Assembly (NCBI GenBank): GCA_948957135.1
Contig: CARDBT010000008.1
Span: 1 to 64,000, forward strand
Direction of reading: 5' to 3'
DNA length: 64,000 nt
DNA from: COE1 sp910588595
GTDB taxonomy: Bacteria; Bacillota; Clostridia; Lachnospirales; Lachnospiraceae
Shown here: in pieces, positions 52,763 through 61,644 of the stretch
How positions within the stretch are numbered: the first letter of the stretch is position 1
Layout: each line of letters opens with the position of its first letter
Made by a program: the position numbers and the translations under genes
Notes under the pieces: generated by a model
The model's database searches: none
Told to the model about the DNA's origin: nothing
What the model saw: only the letters and a program-made list of their open reading frames with translations

Positions 52763-53574
52763 GAAATAGTTTGACAGGGCTGTGGCAGTCGAGGCAGCTG
52801 ATCTGGAAGCTTTCGAAAAATGATTTCAAGAACCGCTTTGCAGGCTCTTATCTGGGGCGTGTGTGGGCGTTTGCACAGCCTGTCGTGACGGTACTCTTGT
52901 ACTGGTTTGTGTTCGGGCATATCATGATGGCTGACAAGAAGGAACTGCTGACAGCGGGGGTGGAGGCTCCTTACGTGCTGTGGCTCACGGCGGGGCTTGT
53001 GCCCTGGTTTTATTTCAGCGAGGCGGTGAGCAACGGCACAACATCCCTTCTCGAATACAGCTATCTGGTGAAGAAGGTGGTCTTTCAGATCCGCATTATT
53101 CCGATCGTAAAGCTCATCGCGGCATCGTTTACCCACATTTTCTTTGTGATGTTTATGCTGCTGCTGTATTTTGTGTATGGATATAAGCCGGATATCTATC
53201 TGCTGCAGCTGGTTTATTATAGTTTCTGTCTGTTTATGTTTGTGCTGGCATTGAGTTATACAACCTGTGCGATCGCTGTTTTTTTCCGGGATCTGATGCA
53301 GATCGTCAATATCTTCCTGCAGGTTGGCATGTGGGCGACACCGATCCTGTGGAACATTACACTTCTTGACGGGGAGCCAGTGCTTCAGGGGATCATCAAG
53401 TGCAATCCCATCTTTTATGTTGTGAACGGTTACAGGAACGCCATGTTTGCCGAGACCTGGTTTTGGCGCGATTGGGGTATGACGATCTATTTCTGGACTG
53501 TTACCGCTGTGCTGTTCGTGGTGGGGACATGGATCTTTAGAAGACTGAAAGTTCACTTTGCGGATGTGCTGTAA
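52759..53574 (+). CDS. ABC-2 type polysaccharide export permease (Wzm/TagG-like)
   Basis: A 271-residue integral membrane protein with six helices, starting with the amphipathic LIWKLSKNDFKNRFAGSYLG typical of TagG/Wzm permeases. With the ATPase encoded 42 bases downstream it forms the transporter that moves a complete polyprenyl-linked polymer across the membrane. It is coupled to rfbC by an ATGA overlap. Confidence 0.93.
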   Translation: MRNSLTGLWQSRQLIWKLSKNDFKNRFAGSYLGRVWAFAQPVVTVLLYWFVFGHIMMADKKELLTAGVEAPYVLWLTAGLVPWFYFSEAVSNGTTSLLEYSYLVKKVVFQIRIIPIVKLIAASFTHIFFVMFMLLLYFVYGYKPDIYLLQLVYYSFCLFMFVLALSYTTCAIAVFFRDLMQIVNIFLQVGMWATPILWNITLLDGEPVLQGIIKCNPIFYVVNGYRNAMFAETWFWRDWGMTIYFWTVTAVLFVVGTWIFRRLKVHFADVL

Positions 53575-53615
53575 AAGATCCGCTTTGTGTTTCATTTATA
53601 GAAACGGGGGGAACT

Positions 53616-54998
53616 ATGGAAGACAAGCAGCTGCGTGGACAAGAGCAGCATAATGGAGAAAGAACTGCGGCAGATGACATTGAAAATGCAATTTCGGTCA
53701 AGCATGTCAGCAAGATCTACAAGCTCTATGACAAGCCGATGGACAGGCTAAAGGAGGCGCTCAGGCTTACCAGGGAGCAGAAATACCGTGAGGCGCACGC
53801 GCTCTCCGATGTCAGTTTTGATGTCAGGCAGGGGGAGTGTGTCGGGATCATCGGGACAAATGGTTCCGGCAAGTCCACGATCCTAAAGATCATAACAGGT
53901 GTCCTGAATCCGACAAGCGGCAGCGTCAGGGTCGACGGGCGGATATCCGCCCTGCTGGAGCTGGGTGCCGGATTCAATATGGAATACACAGGCATAGAGA
54001 ACATTTATCTCAACGGCACCATGAACGGTTTTTCCAATGAGGAGATCGATGCGAGGATGCAGGACATCCTCGACTTTGCGGATATCGGCGACTATGTACA
54101 TCAGCCGGTAAAGACATACTCGAGCGGTATGTTTGTGCGCCTGGCATTTTCAGTCGCGATCAATATCGATCCGGAGATCCTGATCGTCGATGAGGCACTC
54201 TCGGTTGGGGACGTATTTTTCCAGGCAAAGTGTTACCACAAGTTTGATGAATTCAAGAAGATGGGAAAAACGATCATGATCGTGAGCCATGACCTGAGCA
54301 GTATAGCGAAGTATTGTGACAGGGTTATCCTGCTCAACCAGGGCGTGAAGCTAGGGGAAGGTTCCCCGAAAGCGATGATCGATGATTATAAGCGTGTCCT
54401 GGTAGGGCAATATGAGCTTCCGGGGCGGCGTGACAACCTGGTGGACGATGCCGAGATCCAGGAGGCAGTGCAGGTGAAAGCTGCTGCCCAGAAGCGCGCA
54501 AGACAGCAGGCAGAAGATGAGGACGCGCAGGAGTCAAAAGCGCTGGAGTACGGGACCAGACAGGCACTGATCGAGGAGATCTATCTGACAGATGACCGCG
54601 GGATCCGGACAAACTCTATCTTGAAGGGGTTCGTATTCCACATCCATATGCAGGTGAGGTTTTACCAGGATCTGCCGGCGCCTATTTTTGCCTTTTCGTT
54701 CAAGACAGCCAAGGGCACGGAGATCACAGGAACGAATACGATGTTCGAGAAGGCGTTTTTGGAACCGGTGAAGGCTGGGGATATAAAAGAAGTCTGTTTC
54801 ACGCAGAAGATGTCGCTCCAGGGAGGGGAGTACCTGCTTTCCTTTGGCGTGACAGGGTACGAGGGGGACGATTTCAAGGTATACCACAGACTGTATGATG
54901 CGCTTGATGTGACAGTTGTGTCGGACAAGAACACAGTGGGATATTATGATATGGACTCGACAGTTGTGGTTAAGGAGCTGTTTAGAAATTACTTGTGA
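53616..54998 (+). CDS. polysaccharide ABC exporter ATPase with C-terminal glycan-recognition domain (Wzt-like)
   Basis: A 460-residue protein. Residues 20-255 are the ATPase with IIGTNGSGKST (Walker A), LELGAGFNMEYTG, the YSSGM signature, IDPEILIVDEALSVGD (Walker B) and SHD. A charged linker leads to a C-terminal beta-sandwich (about 300-455) of the Wzt_C type, which in E. coli O9a recognises the capped end of the chain. TagH-type ATPases lack this domain, so export here probably needs a terminal modification. The final eight codons and the stop lie inside a palindromic repeat that begins at 54970. Confidence 0.9.
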   Translation: MEDKQLRGQEQHNGERTAADDIENAISVKHVSKIYKLYDKPMDRLKEALRLTREQKYREAHALSDVSFDVRQGECVGIIGTNGSGKSTILKIITGVLNPTSGSVRVDGRISALLELGAGFNMEYTGIENIYLNGTMNGFSNEEIDARMQDILDFADIGDYVHQPVKTYSSGMFVRLAFSVAINIDPEILIVDEALSVGDVFFQAKCYHKFDEFKKMGKTIMIVSHDLSSIAKYCDRVILLNQGVKLGEGSPKAMIDDYKRVLVGQYELPGRRDNLVDDAEIQEAVQVKAAAQKRARQQAEDEDAQESKALEYGTRQALIEEIYLTDDRGIRTNSILKGFVFHIHMQVRFYQDLPAPIFAFSFKTAKGTEITGTNTMFEKAFLEPVKAGDIKEVCFTQKMSLQGGEYLLSFGVTGYEGDDFKVYHRLYDALDVTVVSDKNTVGYYDMDSTVVVKELFRNYL

Positions 54999-55132
54999 CA
55001 AGGACGCCGCATAAATGTTCATCTGCAAAGAAGAAAATCGCAGGCATAGCGGGCTATGTCAAGATTTTCTGATGCCGCAGATGGGCATTTAGGCAAGTCA
55101 TTGTCATGAGTAATTTATTAACAGTTCCTAAG
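54970..55132. repeat. long palindromic element, family A copy 2 (163 bp)
   Basis: Arms at 54970-55001 and 55101-55132 match in inverted orientation at about 25 of 32 positions and align with the arms of the 67-bp element at 8964. The interior folds further: AAATG/CATTT, CATCTGC (55020-55026) with GCAGATG (55077-55083), AGAAAATC with GATTTTCT, and a CATAGC/CTATG tip. The left arm supplies the last codons and stop of the exporter ATPase gene. The rest of the gap, 55133-55273, has no gene. Confidence 0.7.
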
Positions 55133-55273
55133 GAGCTTTGCAGAGATAACTCGTGATATTGGTCTGTCACAAGAGGTTTTGGCTGACGGTTCCTGCAAGT
55201 GTGGAGATCTGGAATGGGTTTTGTTGTCAAGAACTATTGAATGGTGTGTGCTGGAGCAAGCAGGGGGTATAAC

Positions 55274-57373
55274 ATGGAAGAGGACATGCAGTTAAATCAG
55301 GAGAAAATCGGCAGTGTGATCTTGGATTATACGTACTATTCAGGACAGGATCTGTATTCTGACGGCGATATTGAGGATAAGATGCTGGACATTGCCATGT
55401 ACAATCCGCCGGAGGACTTTCCCAAAATTATCGAGAGAGAGAAGAGCTGGCCTGTTTTTTATCATTTCTCGCCGCTTCGGAAAAATATCATCGACTGGAT
55501 TCCATTTAAGAAAACAGATAAAGTGCTTGAGATCGGTTCAGGCTGCGGTGCACTTACAGGACAGCTGGCAAAGAGGGCAGGGAGCGTCACCTGCATAGAA
55601 CTGTCAAAGAAACGCAGTATGGTAAATGCATACCGCAACCGCAATGCCGACAATATCACGATCATGGTCGGAAATTTCAACGATATCGAGCCTTGTCTTG
55701 ACGAGGATTATGACTATGTACTGCTGATCGGTGTCTTTGAGTATGGGCAGGCATATATAGGCGGTGCGTCTCCCTACGAGGATTTTCTCAGGATCTGTGA
55801 CCGCCATAGGAAGCTTGACGGGCGTCTGATCATTGCCATTGAGAATAAATTTGGGTTGAAGTACTGGGCAGGATGCCGTGAGGATCATCTGGGAACTCAT
55901 TTTGCGGGGCTGGAGGGATACCGAGAGGGAGGTCCGGCGAGGACGTTTACACGGCATGGTCTCGAGAGGATGCTCGAACAGGTCGGGATCCATGAATATG
56001 CTTTTTATTATCCGTATCCTGATTATAAATTTGCGACAACGATCTACTCAGACCGCTACCTTCCCCAAAAGGGAGAATTGAGCAACAATCTGAGAAATTT
56101 TGACAGGGACCGGGTACTGCTTTTTGATGAGAAACAAGTGTTCGATGAGATCATAGATGAGAAAGAATTCCCGCTTTTTTCCAACTCGTATCTGCTCGTG
56201 GTTGGGGGGGCACCCAATGTGGTCTACACGAAGTTTTCCAACGACAGGGCTGCGAAGTGGGCGGTCCGGACGTCCATTGTCAGGGAGGCCCCGGGGCAGA
56301 TGCATGTGGAGAAGCTTCCTGACACGGAAGCAGCTCACAGACATCTGTTGAACACAAAGCAGGCATATGAGCAGCTTGCCGAGCGGTACGAGGGTACCAA
56401 GATCGACATCAATAAGTGCGATGTGATCCGCGGCGATGTCCAGAACGGGCTGTCGTTTGAATTCTGCCGGGGAGAGACGCTCGAAGCGCTGCTTGACGAG
56501 TGTCTGATGCGGACGGATGTGGCAGGCTTTAAGGCGCTTGTCCAGGAGTATATGCACTGGCTCTACTACAATGAGGATACCTATGCAGTCAGCAATTTTG
56601 ACTTTATATTTCCCAATATCCTTGTGGATGGAAAACAGTGGCATGTCATTGACTACGAGTGGACTTTTGACAAGCATATCGAGGTGAAGGATATCGCATT
56701 TCGCGCTTTCTTTAATTATACGCTGGGCGGGGAGATGAGAAAGGCGTGCGAAGACCTGTTGATGAAAGACATCCTGGGATTTACGGACGAGGAGATTGCA
56801 GCTGCCGCTGCAGAAGAGAGGGAGTTTCAGCTCCGCATCACTGGGAATCACGCGTCGGCAGGGCGTATGCGGGAGCTGATCGGAAACAGGGCATATGCGC
56901 TTGAGGGAATGCTCAAGTATTGCGAACATACGGATCTCAAGTGCATCGTGCAGGTTTTTGTGGATTATGGGGAGGGATTCAGCGAGGAAAACTCTGTAAG
57001 GCTTCTGGATTGTTATACATTAGGAAGATATATGAAACTGGAGTATGATATTCCTGATGGGGCTGTGCGGATCAGGATCGATCCCTGCATGTACCCGTGT
57101 GTGGTGGATATTCGTGAGATCAAAACGGGGAAAAGGATTTATACGGCGGATGAGGTTGAGGTGAACGGGAGCCGGCAGGAGTGCGGGCTGATCGTGTTTG
57201 ACAATGAAGATCCCAATTGTACCATCAATGTTGAGGGGAGAGGTCATCTCACTGTCGATATGGATGTTCTGGAACTTCCGCAGTCACTTGCAAGCCAGCT
57301 GGTGCAGAATGCTGTAAAAGAAAATTTTGTTACGAAAACAAAGGGGTTTCTTAAGACAAAGTTGAGGGGTTAG
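55274..57373 (+). CDS. methyltransferase plus kinase-like protein, candidate chain terminator (WbdD-like)
   Basis: A 699-residue protein. Residues 75-230 are a class I SAM methyltransferase (VLEIGSGCGALTGQL, then CIELSK with the ribose-binding glutamate). Residues about 340-560 look like a kinase-fold phosphotransferase: the stretch FDFIFPNILVDGKQWHVIDY near 441-460 resembles the catalytic loop (acidic residue, then asparagine) and metal-binding Asp of aminoglycoside/choline-kinase-like enzymes. The last 140 residues are a beta-rich accessory region. Methyltransferase plus kinase is the layout of WbdD, which caps O-antigen and licenses export by a Wzt with a C-terminal domain; just such an ATPase is encoded directly upstream. 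No coiled coil is evident, unlike WbdD. The kinase call is an inference. ATG 55274 follows AGGGGG. Confidence 0.65.
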   Translation: MEEDMQLNQEKIGSVILDYTYYSGQDLYSDGDIEDKMLDIAMYNPPEDFPKIIEREKSWPVFYHFSPLRKNIIDWIPFKKTDKVLEIGSGCGALTGQLAKRAGSVTCIELSKKRSMVNAYRNRNADNITIMVGNFNDIEPCLDEDYDYVLLIGVFEYGQAYIGGASPYEDFLRICDRHRKLDGRLIIAIENKFGLKYWAGCREDHLGTHFAGLEGYREGGPARTFTRHGLERMLEQVGIHEYAFYYPYPDYKFATTIYSDRYLPQKGELSNNLRNFDRDRVLLFDEKQVFDEIIDEKEFPLFSNSYLLVVGGAPNVVYTKFSNDRAAKWAVRTSIVREAPGQMHVEKLPDTEAAHRHLLNTKQAYEQLAERYEGTKIDINKCDVIRGDVQNGLSFEFCRGETLEALLDECLMRTDVAGFKALVQEYMHWLYYNEDTYAVSNFDFIFPNILVDGKQWHVIDYEWTFDKHIEVKDIAFRAFFNYTLGGEMRKACEDLLMKDILGFTDEEIAAAAAEEREFQLRITGNHASAGRMRELIGNRAYALEGMLKYCEHTDLKCIVQVFVDYGEGFSEENSVRLLDCYTLGRYMKLEYDIPDGAVRIRIDPCMYPCVVDIREIKTGKRIYTADEVEVNGSRQECGLIVFDNEDPNCTINVEGRGHLTVDMDVLELPQSLASQLVQNAVKENFVTKTKGFLKTKLRG

Positions 57374-57400
57374 TGTGCCCAGGGTGGGGGATTCATTGGT

Positions 57401-59488
57401 ATGTTAGGTAAGATAAAAGAAGCCATACAGGGCAGATTATATAAAAAATGTATAAATGAGTACGAGAGAGTGCTGCGCTGTCAGACGGATCCATATCTGT
57501 TGTGGATCAAGGAGAATGAACAGGCGGGCAGGCGGGATTCCAATGAAGAGCAGAGACCTAAGTTTGACATTGTGTATATGGAGGAGTGCGGCAGGGAATT
57601 TTCCCTGTCGGGTTTTGATAAGGAGTATGTCTTGTTTGTGTCGGAGGAGGGCAGGATCGCGGCGGATGTCTACCGTGAGATCCCACAGTATTTTGAGATG
57701 CATAAAGATGTGAATATCGTCTATGCCGATGAGGACACATGGATGCTGGAGGCGCAAAAAGAAGTGGACAGGGATCTCGTGAATGACGAGAGCGCGCACA
57801 GGATCTTTCCGTGGACAAAACCGATGTGGTCGCCGGATACGCTGTTTTCATTTCTGTATTTTGGCAATATCTTTGCGGTCCGCAGGGAGGCGTATCTCGG
57901 GGTGAAGTGGCTTGGCGACAGGGATTACCGCAAGAACATCTATGATTTTGTGCTCAAGGCGACGGAGCATGGCAAGCGCCCCGGCCATATCGAGAAAATA
58001 CTGTTTCACACATATGAAAAGGGGAGCAGCCGGGAAGAGATCGAGGACCGACTCATGCACAGGACGGATTTTATCGGTGTGGGAAAGGCGTATGATCCTA
58101 TCCGCGAGAGTGCACTTCAAAGACGCGGCCTGACAGGAAAAATGGTGGAGGACACCCAGACAGGGATCACGTATCCGATGTACGAACTTCCCAATCATCC
58201 GCTGGTCAGTATCGTCATTCCATCCAAAGATAATCCGGACGTGTTGAGACAGTGTATCCGTTCGATCTATGCGCACACGGATTATCCGAATTATGAGATC
58301 ATCGTTGTCGACAATGGAAGCACTGCGAGGGTGCGCATCGGGCTGGAGAATTTCAGGCAGGAGTGTGCGTTTACGTATCTGTATCTCCCGATGGAGTTCA
58401 ATTTTTCCCACATGTGCAATGCGGGAGTGAAGGAGGCGAAGGGCGAGTATATCCTGTTGCTCAATGACGACATGGAAGCGGTTGAAGGCAGCTGGCTTGC
58501 GAGACTGGTCGGACAGGCGTCCTTAAAACATGCCGGCGCTGTCGGTGCAAAGCTCTTGTATCCAAACTCGACCAAGATACAGCACGCCGGGATCACCAAC
58601 ACGATCTATGGTCCCGGGCATAAGCTAAAGCAGCTGGATGACAGTGTTTCCTACTATTATGGCAGAAACCGTTTTGTGTATGACCTCATCGGCGTCACCG
58701 CGGCGTGTCTGATGATGCGCAGGGATTACTTCCTCGCGATCGGAGGTCTGTTTGAGGGGCTTGCTGTGGCATACAATGACGTGGATCTGTGTTTCCGTCT
58801 GTGCAGCAAGGGACTGTACAATGTACAGCGCAATGATGTCGTGCTGTATCATCATGAGTCGCTCAGCCGTGGCGACGATCTTCAGGATGAGAGGAAACTC
58901 AAGCGCCTGCTGGCAGAGAAGGATGTGCTCTATCACAGGCATCCAAAGCTGTACAGAAAGGATCCGTTTATCGGAACGCTTCTAAACAGCGGGGATCCGG
59001 AGTACAGCTGCCGTTGGCTGGAGCGGTACGAGCTGTTCAACATATTTGACGCGGACGATATGCTTTCCGAGTCTAAGAAGCTTCCTTCAGTGGAAAGCAT
59101 GAATCAGGCGATCATGATCACTGTGGAGGATTGCGGAAAGGAGAACTTTGCGAAGGCAGTGACCAAGAACGGGCAGAAGAAGAAGACATATTATCTCATC
59201 AAGGGATGGGCGTATGTGCCAGGCATGGATAACGCGCGCTATCAGTTCAAGATCCTGCTGGTGAACAGCGGCGGCAAGGTGTGGGAGCTGCCGGTGCAGC
59301 GGCGGTACCGCAAGGATGTGGCTGCGATACTTCCGGATGAGACCAATGTGGATCTGACAGGCTTTTGCAACTGGATCTTTGAGGGGGCATTGCCGCCGGA
59401 TACGTATGAGCTGTGGATGACAGCGAAGGACGGCTGTTCCAGACAGCGGCTGTACCGCAGCATGGAGAAGACATTGACTATTGAATGA
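57401..59488 (+). CDS. large two-domain GT2 glycosyltransferase (rhamnosyltransferase-like) A
   Basis: A 695-residue protein. The N-terminal 200 residues resemble a decayed GT-A fold (DVNIVYADED, WSPDTLFSFLYFG) without an intact donor site. An active GT2 domain covers about 265-500: VSIVIPSKDNPDVLRQCI, IIVVDNGST, LLLNDDMEAV (metal motif), AVGAKLLYP, and the acceptor-side AYNDVDLCFRL and HHESLSRG. The C-terminal 110 residues form a beta-rich accessory domain also seen in the next gene. Such enzymes extend rhamnan-type polymers; dTDP-rhamnose genes lie nearby. It follows the WbdD-like gene by 27 bases. Confidence 0.85.
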   Translation: MLGKIKEAIQGRLYKKCINEYERVLRCQTDPYLLWIKENEQAGRRDSNEEQRPKFDIVYMEECGREFSLSGFDKEYVLFVSEEGRIAADVYREIPQYFEMHKDVNIVYADEDTWMLEAQKEVDRDLVNDESAHRIFPWTKPMWSPDTLFSFLYFGNIFAVRREAYLGVKWLGDRDYRKNIYDFVLKATEHGKRPGHIEKILFHTYEKGSSREEIEDRLMHRTDFIGVGKAYDPIRESALQRRGLTGKMVEDTQTGITYPMYELPNHPLVSIVIPSKDNPDVLRQCIRSIYAHTDYPNYEIIVVDNGSTARVRIGLENFRQECAFTYLYLPMEFNFSHMCNAGVKEAKGEYILLLNDDMEAVEGSWLARLVGQASLKHAGAVGAKLLYPNSTKIQHAGITNTIYGPGHKLKQLDDSVSYYYGRNRFVYDLIGVTAACLMMRRDYFLAIGGLFEGLAVAYNDVDLCFRLCSKGLYNVQRNDVVLYHHESLSRGDDLQDERKLKRLLAEKDVLYHRHPKLYRKDPFIGTLLNSGDPEYSCRWLERYELFNIFDADDMLSESKKLPSVESMNQAIMITVEDCGKENFAKAVTKNGQKKKTYYLIKGWAYVPGMDNARYQFKILLVNSGGKVWELPVQRRYRKDVAAILPDETNVDLTGFCNWIFEGALPPDTYELWMTAKDGCSRQRLYRSMEKTLTIE

Positions 59489-59523
59489 CAAGAACCTCTA
59501 CAGGGTCTAAGGGATTTTAATGG

Positions 59524-61644
59524 ATGAATATGAAAGAATATAAAAAGGAACTTTTTGCACAGAAGACACCCTATCTGCAATGGCTGAAAGCACAGAAAAC
59601 AGAGTTGGAAGAGCAGTATGGGCGACAGCCGGATCACGGTACTATAGGGAAGCAGATATACACGCTTCCCTTTTCTTCATGCATGGATAAGATGCATGAG
59701 TTCGGGGAAAGCCGCGCGGATTCGGTGTATCTGTTTGTCAAAAAAGGCGGAAACCTGTCTGAATATGCCGAGATGGTCTTCGCGGAAGTATTTCTGGATA
59801 GAACTGATGTTTTGCTTGCCTATGCAGACGAGGATTATAAGGGAAGCCTAAAGGAGTTGTATGATATTGAAGAGGAAGTGATCGGCAGGGGGGCTCCTTG
59901 GTTCAAACCGGATTTTTCGCCGGATACACTTGCGTCTTTTTTCTATATAGGAAGTGTGTTTGCAGTCAGAGGGTCTCAGATATTGGAGATGACAGCAAAA
60001 TACGGGAGAGACATCAGCCTGTATGAGCTTGCGTACAGGATCTTTATGAGCGCGCTGGAGAGGAAAATGCAGGGAGAGCAGGAAGGGATCGTCCACATAT
60101 CGAGAGTGTTATATACAAATGACAGCCTGGCGGACGCGCAGCGGATCGACAGTTCGGATGTGATCAGGGCATTGTACAGGGGGACGGATCAGGTGCTCGG
60201 CAGCGATAAAGTGTCGATCGTTATTCCGAGCAAAGACAATGCACCGGTGTTGGAAAAATGTCTGAAGACTCTGGTTCAAAATACAGATTACGATTGTTAT
60301 GAAATCATCATTGTGGATAACGGCAGCAATTTGGAACAGAAGATGTGTATAACACATATTATTGATATGATAAAGAGAGAGAAAAGTGATCTGAAGATCC
60401 AATATATCTACCAGGAGAGCGGATTTAACTTTTCTGCGATGTGCAATCTGGGCGCGCGGGCGGCGGAGGGCGCATATCTGTTATTTCTGAATGATGATAT
60501 CGAGGTGATGGATACGGACCGTGACTGGCTTGGAACGATGGCAGCATACGCTGCGAAGTCCCATATAGGCGCTGTCGGAGCGAAACTGTACTACCCGCGC
60601 AGCCCGGGGAAAAACGGTTGTTACAGAATACAGCATACCGGGATCACGAATATGGGGATCGGACCGGCTCACAAACTAGGCGGCACAGAGGACACAGGCT
60701 GTCTGTATCACGGACATAACACCTGCAATTATGATATGCTGGCTGTCACAGCAGCGTGTATGCTGATCCGGAAAAGTGTTTTTGACGAGGCGGGTGGGTT
60801 TGACGAGGACTTTGCGGTGGCGTACAATGATGTGGAGCTTTGTTTCCGGCTGTACCACATAGGATATCTGAATGTGCAGGTCAATGAGGCTGCATTGATC
60901 CACCATGAATCGCTCAGCAGGGGGCAGGATACTGCGCCGGAAAAGTTAAGGCGGCTGCTCGACGAGAAGCAAAAGTTGTATCAAAAGCATCCGTCGCTGT
61001 ACGCAAGAGATCCATATTACAGTCCGAATCTGGTACAGTGGAAAAGAGATGTGGAATATAACACGGGATATTTATATGACTTCGACAGGCAGTCAGCGCC
61101 GTTACTGCTGAGTGATAAAAGAAAACAGAGGGTATTTAAAAAATATGATTTCAGGAGTTTTCTGCAGGTAAGATCAAAAGCGGCGGCAAAGATCTATGAC
61201 AGGCTGACAGGGTTTGACAGGATCATGTTTCAGATCGACTCGATCAGTTATGGGGAGGGCATAGCGGAGGATAAAATAACAGATAATAACATAACGATCG
61301 AGGGGTGGTCTGCTGTCAGAAATACGGATAACGCGGATCTGCCCAGAAAACTATGGCTGATCTATACAGTGCGCAATTTTGATCATCGAAGTGTCTATGA
61401 GTTTGAGATCGCGCCGAAGCTTAGGGAGGATGCAGCGGCGCTCCTGGAAGGTTGTGGAAACACAAAAAATGCCGCACTCTCGGGCATGCAGGTCAACATT
61501 GATAAAAGTGCCCTGAAGCCGGGATGTTATCGTGTCGGCGTGCTGTACGGCGACAGGCTGGTCTGCGATCTGGAAAAGTATGTTCATATCCCCCAGACAG
61601 GTGGCGGGGACACGAAAGAAAGGTGTGATGCAAATGGCAAGTGA
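59524..61644 (+). CDS. large two-domain GT2 glycosyltransferase (rhamnosyltransferase-like) B
   Basis: A 706-residue paralogue of the preceding protein with the same order. It has an N-terminal degenerate GT-A-like part beginning with a similar YLQWLKAQK stretch and containing LLAYADED and FSPDTLASFFYIG, then an active GT2 domain at about 230-470 (VSIVIPSKDNAPVLEKCL, IIVDNGS, LLFLNDDIEVM, GAVGAKLYYP, AYNDVELCFRL, HHESLSRG). The C-terminal beta-rich domain shares REDAAALL and LKPGCYRVGV-like features with its neighbour. It probably adds a different linkage of the same polymer. It overlaps the next gene by 11 bases. Confidence 0.85.
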   Translation: MNMKEYKKELFAQKTPYLQWLKAQKTELEEQYGRQPDHGTIGKQIYTLPFSSCMDKMHEFGESRADSVYLFVKKGGNLSEYAEMVFAEVFLDRTDVLLAYADEDYKGSLKELYDIEEEVIGRGAPWFKPDFSPDTLASFFYIGSVFAVRGSQILEMTAKYGRDISLYELAYRIFMSALERKMQGEQEGIVHISRVLYTNDSLADAQRIDSSDVIRALYRGTDQVLGSDKVSIVIPSKDNAPVLEKCLKTLVQNTDYDCYEIIIVDNGSNLEQKMCITHIIDMIKREKSDLKIQYIYQESGFNFSAMCNLGARAAEGAYLLFLNDDIEVMDTDRDWLGTMAAYAAKSHIGAVGAKLYYPRSPGKNGCYRIQHTGITNMGIGPAHKLGGTEDTGCLYHGHNTCNYDMLAVTAACMLIRKSVFDEAGGFDEDFAVAYNDVELCFRLYHIGYLNVQVNEAALIHHESLSRGQDTAPEKLRRLLDEKQKLYQKHPSLYARDPYYSPNLVQWKRDVEYNTGYLYDFDRQSAPLLLSDKRKQRVFKKYDFRSFLQVRSKAAAKIYDRLTGFDRIMFQIDSISYGEGIAEDKITDNNITIEGWSAVRNTDNADLPRKLWLIYTVRNFDHRSVYEFEIAPKLREDAAALLEGCGNTKNAALSGMQVNIDKSALKPGCYRVGVLYGDRLVCDLEKYVHIPQTGGGDTKERCDANGK

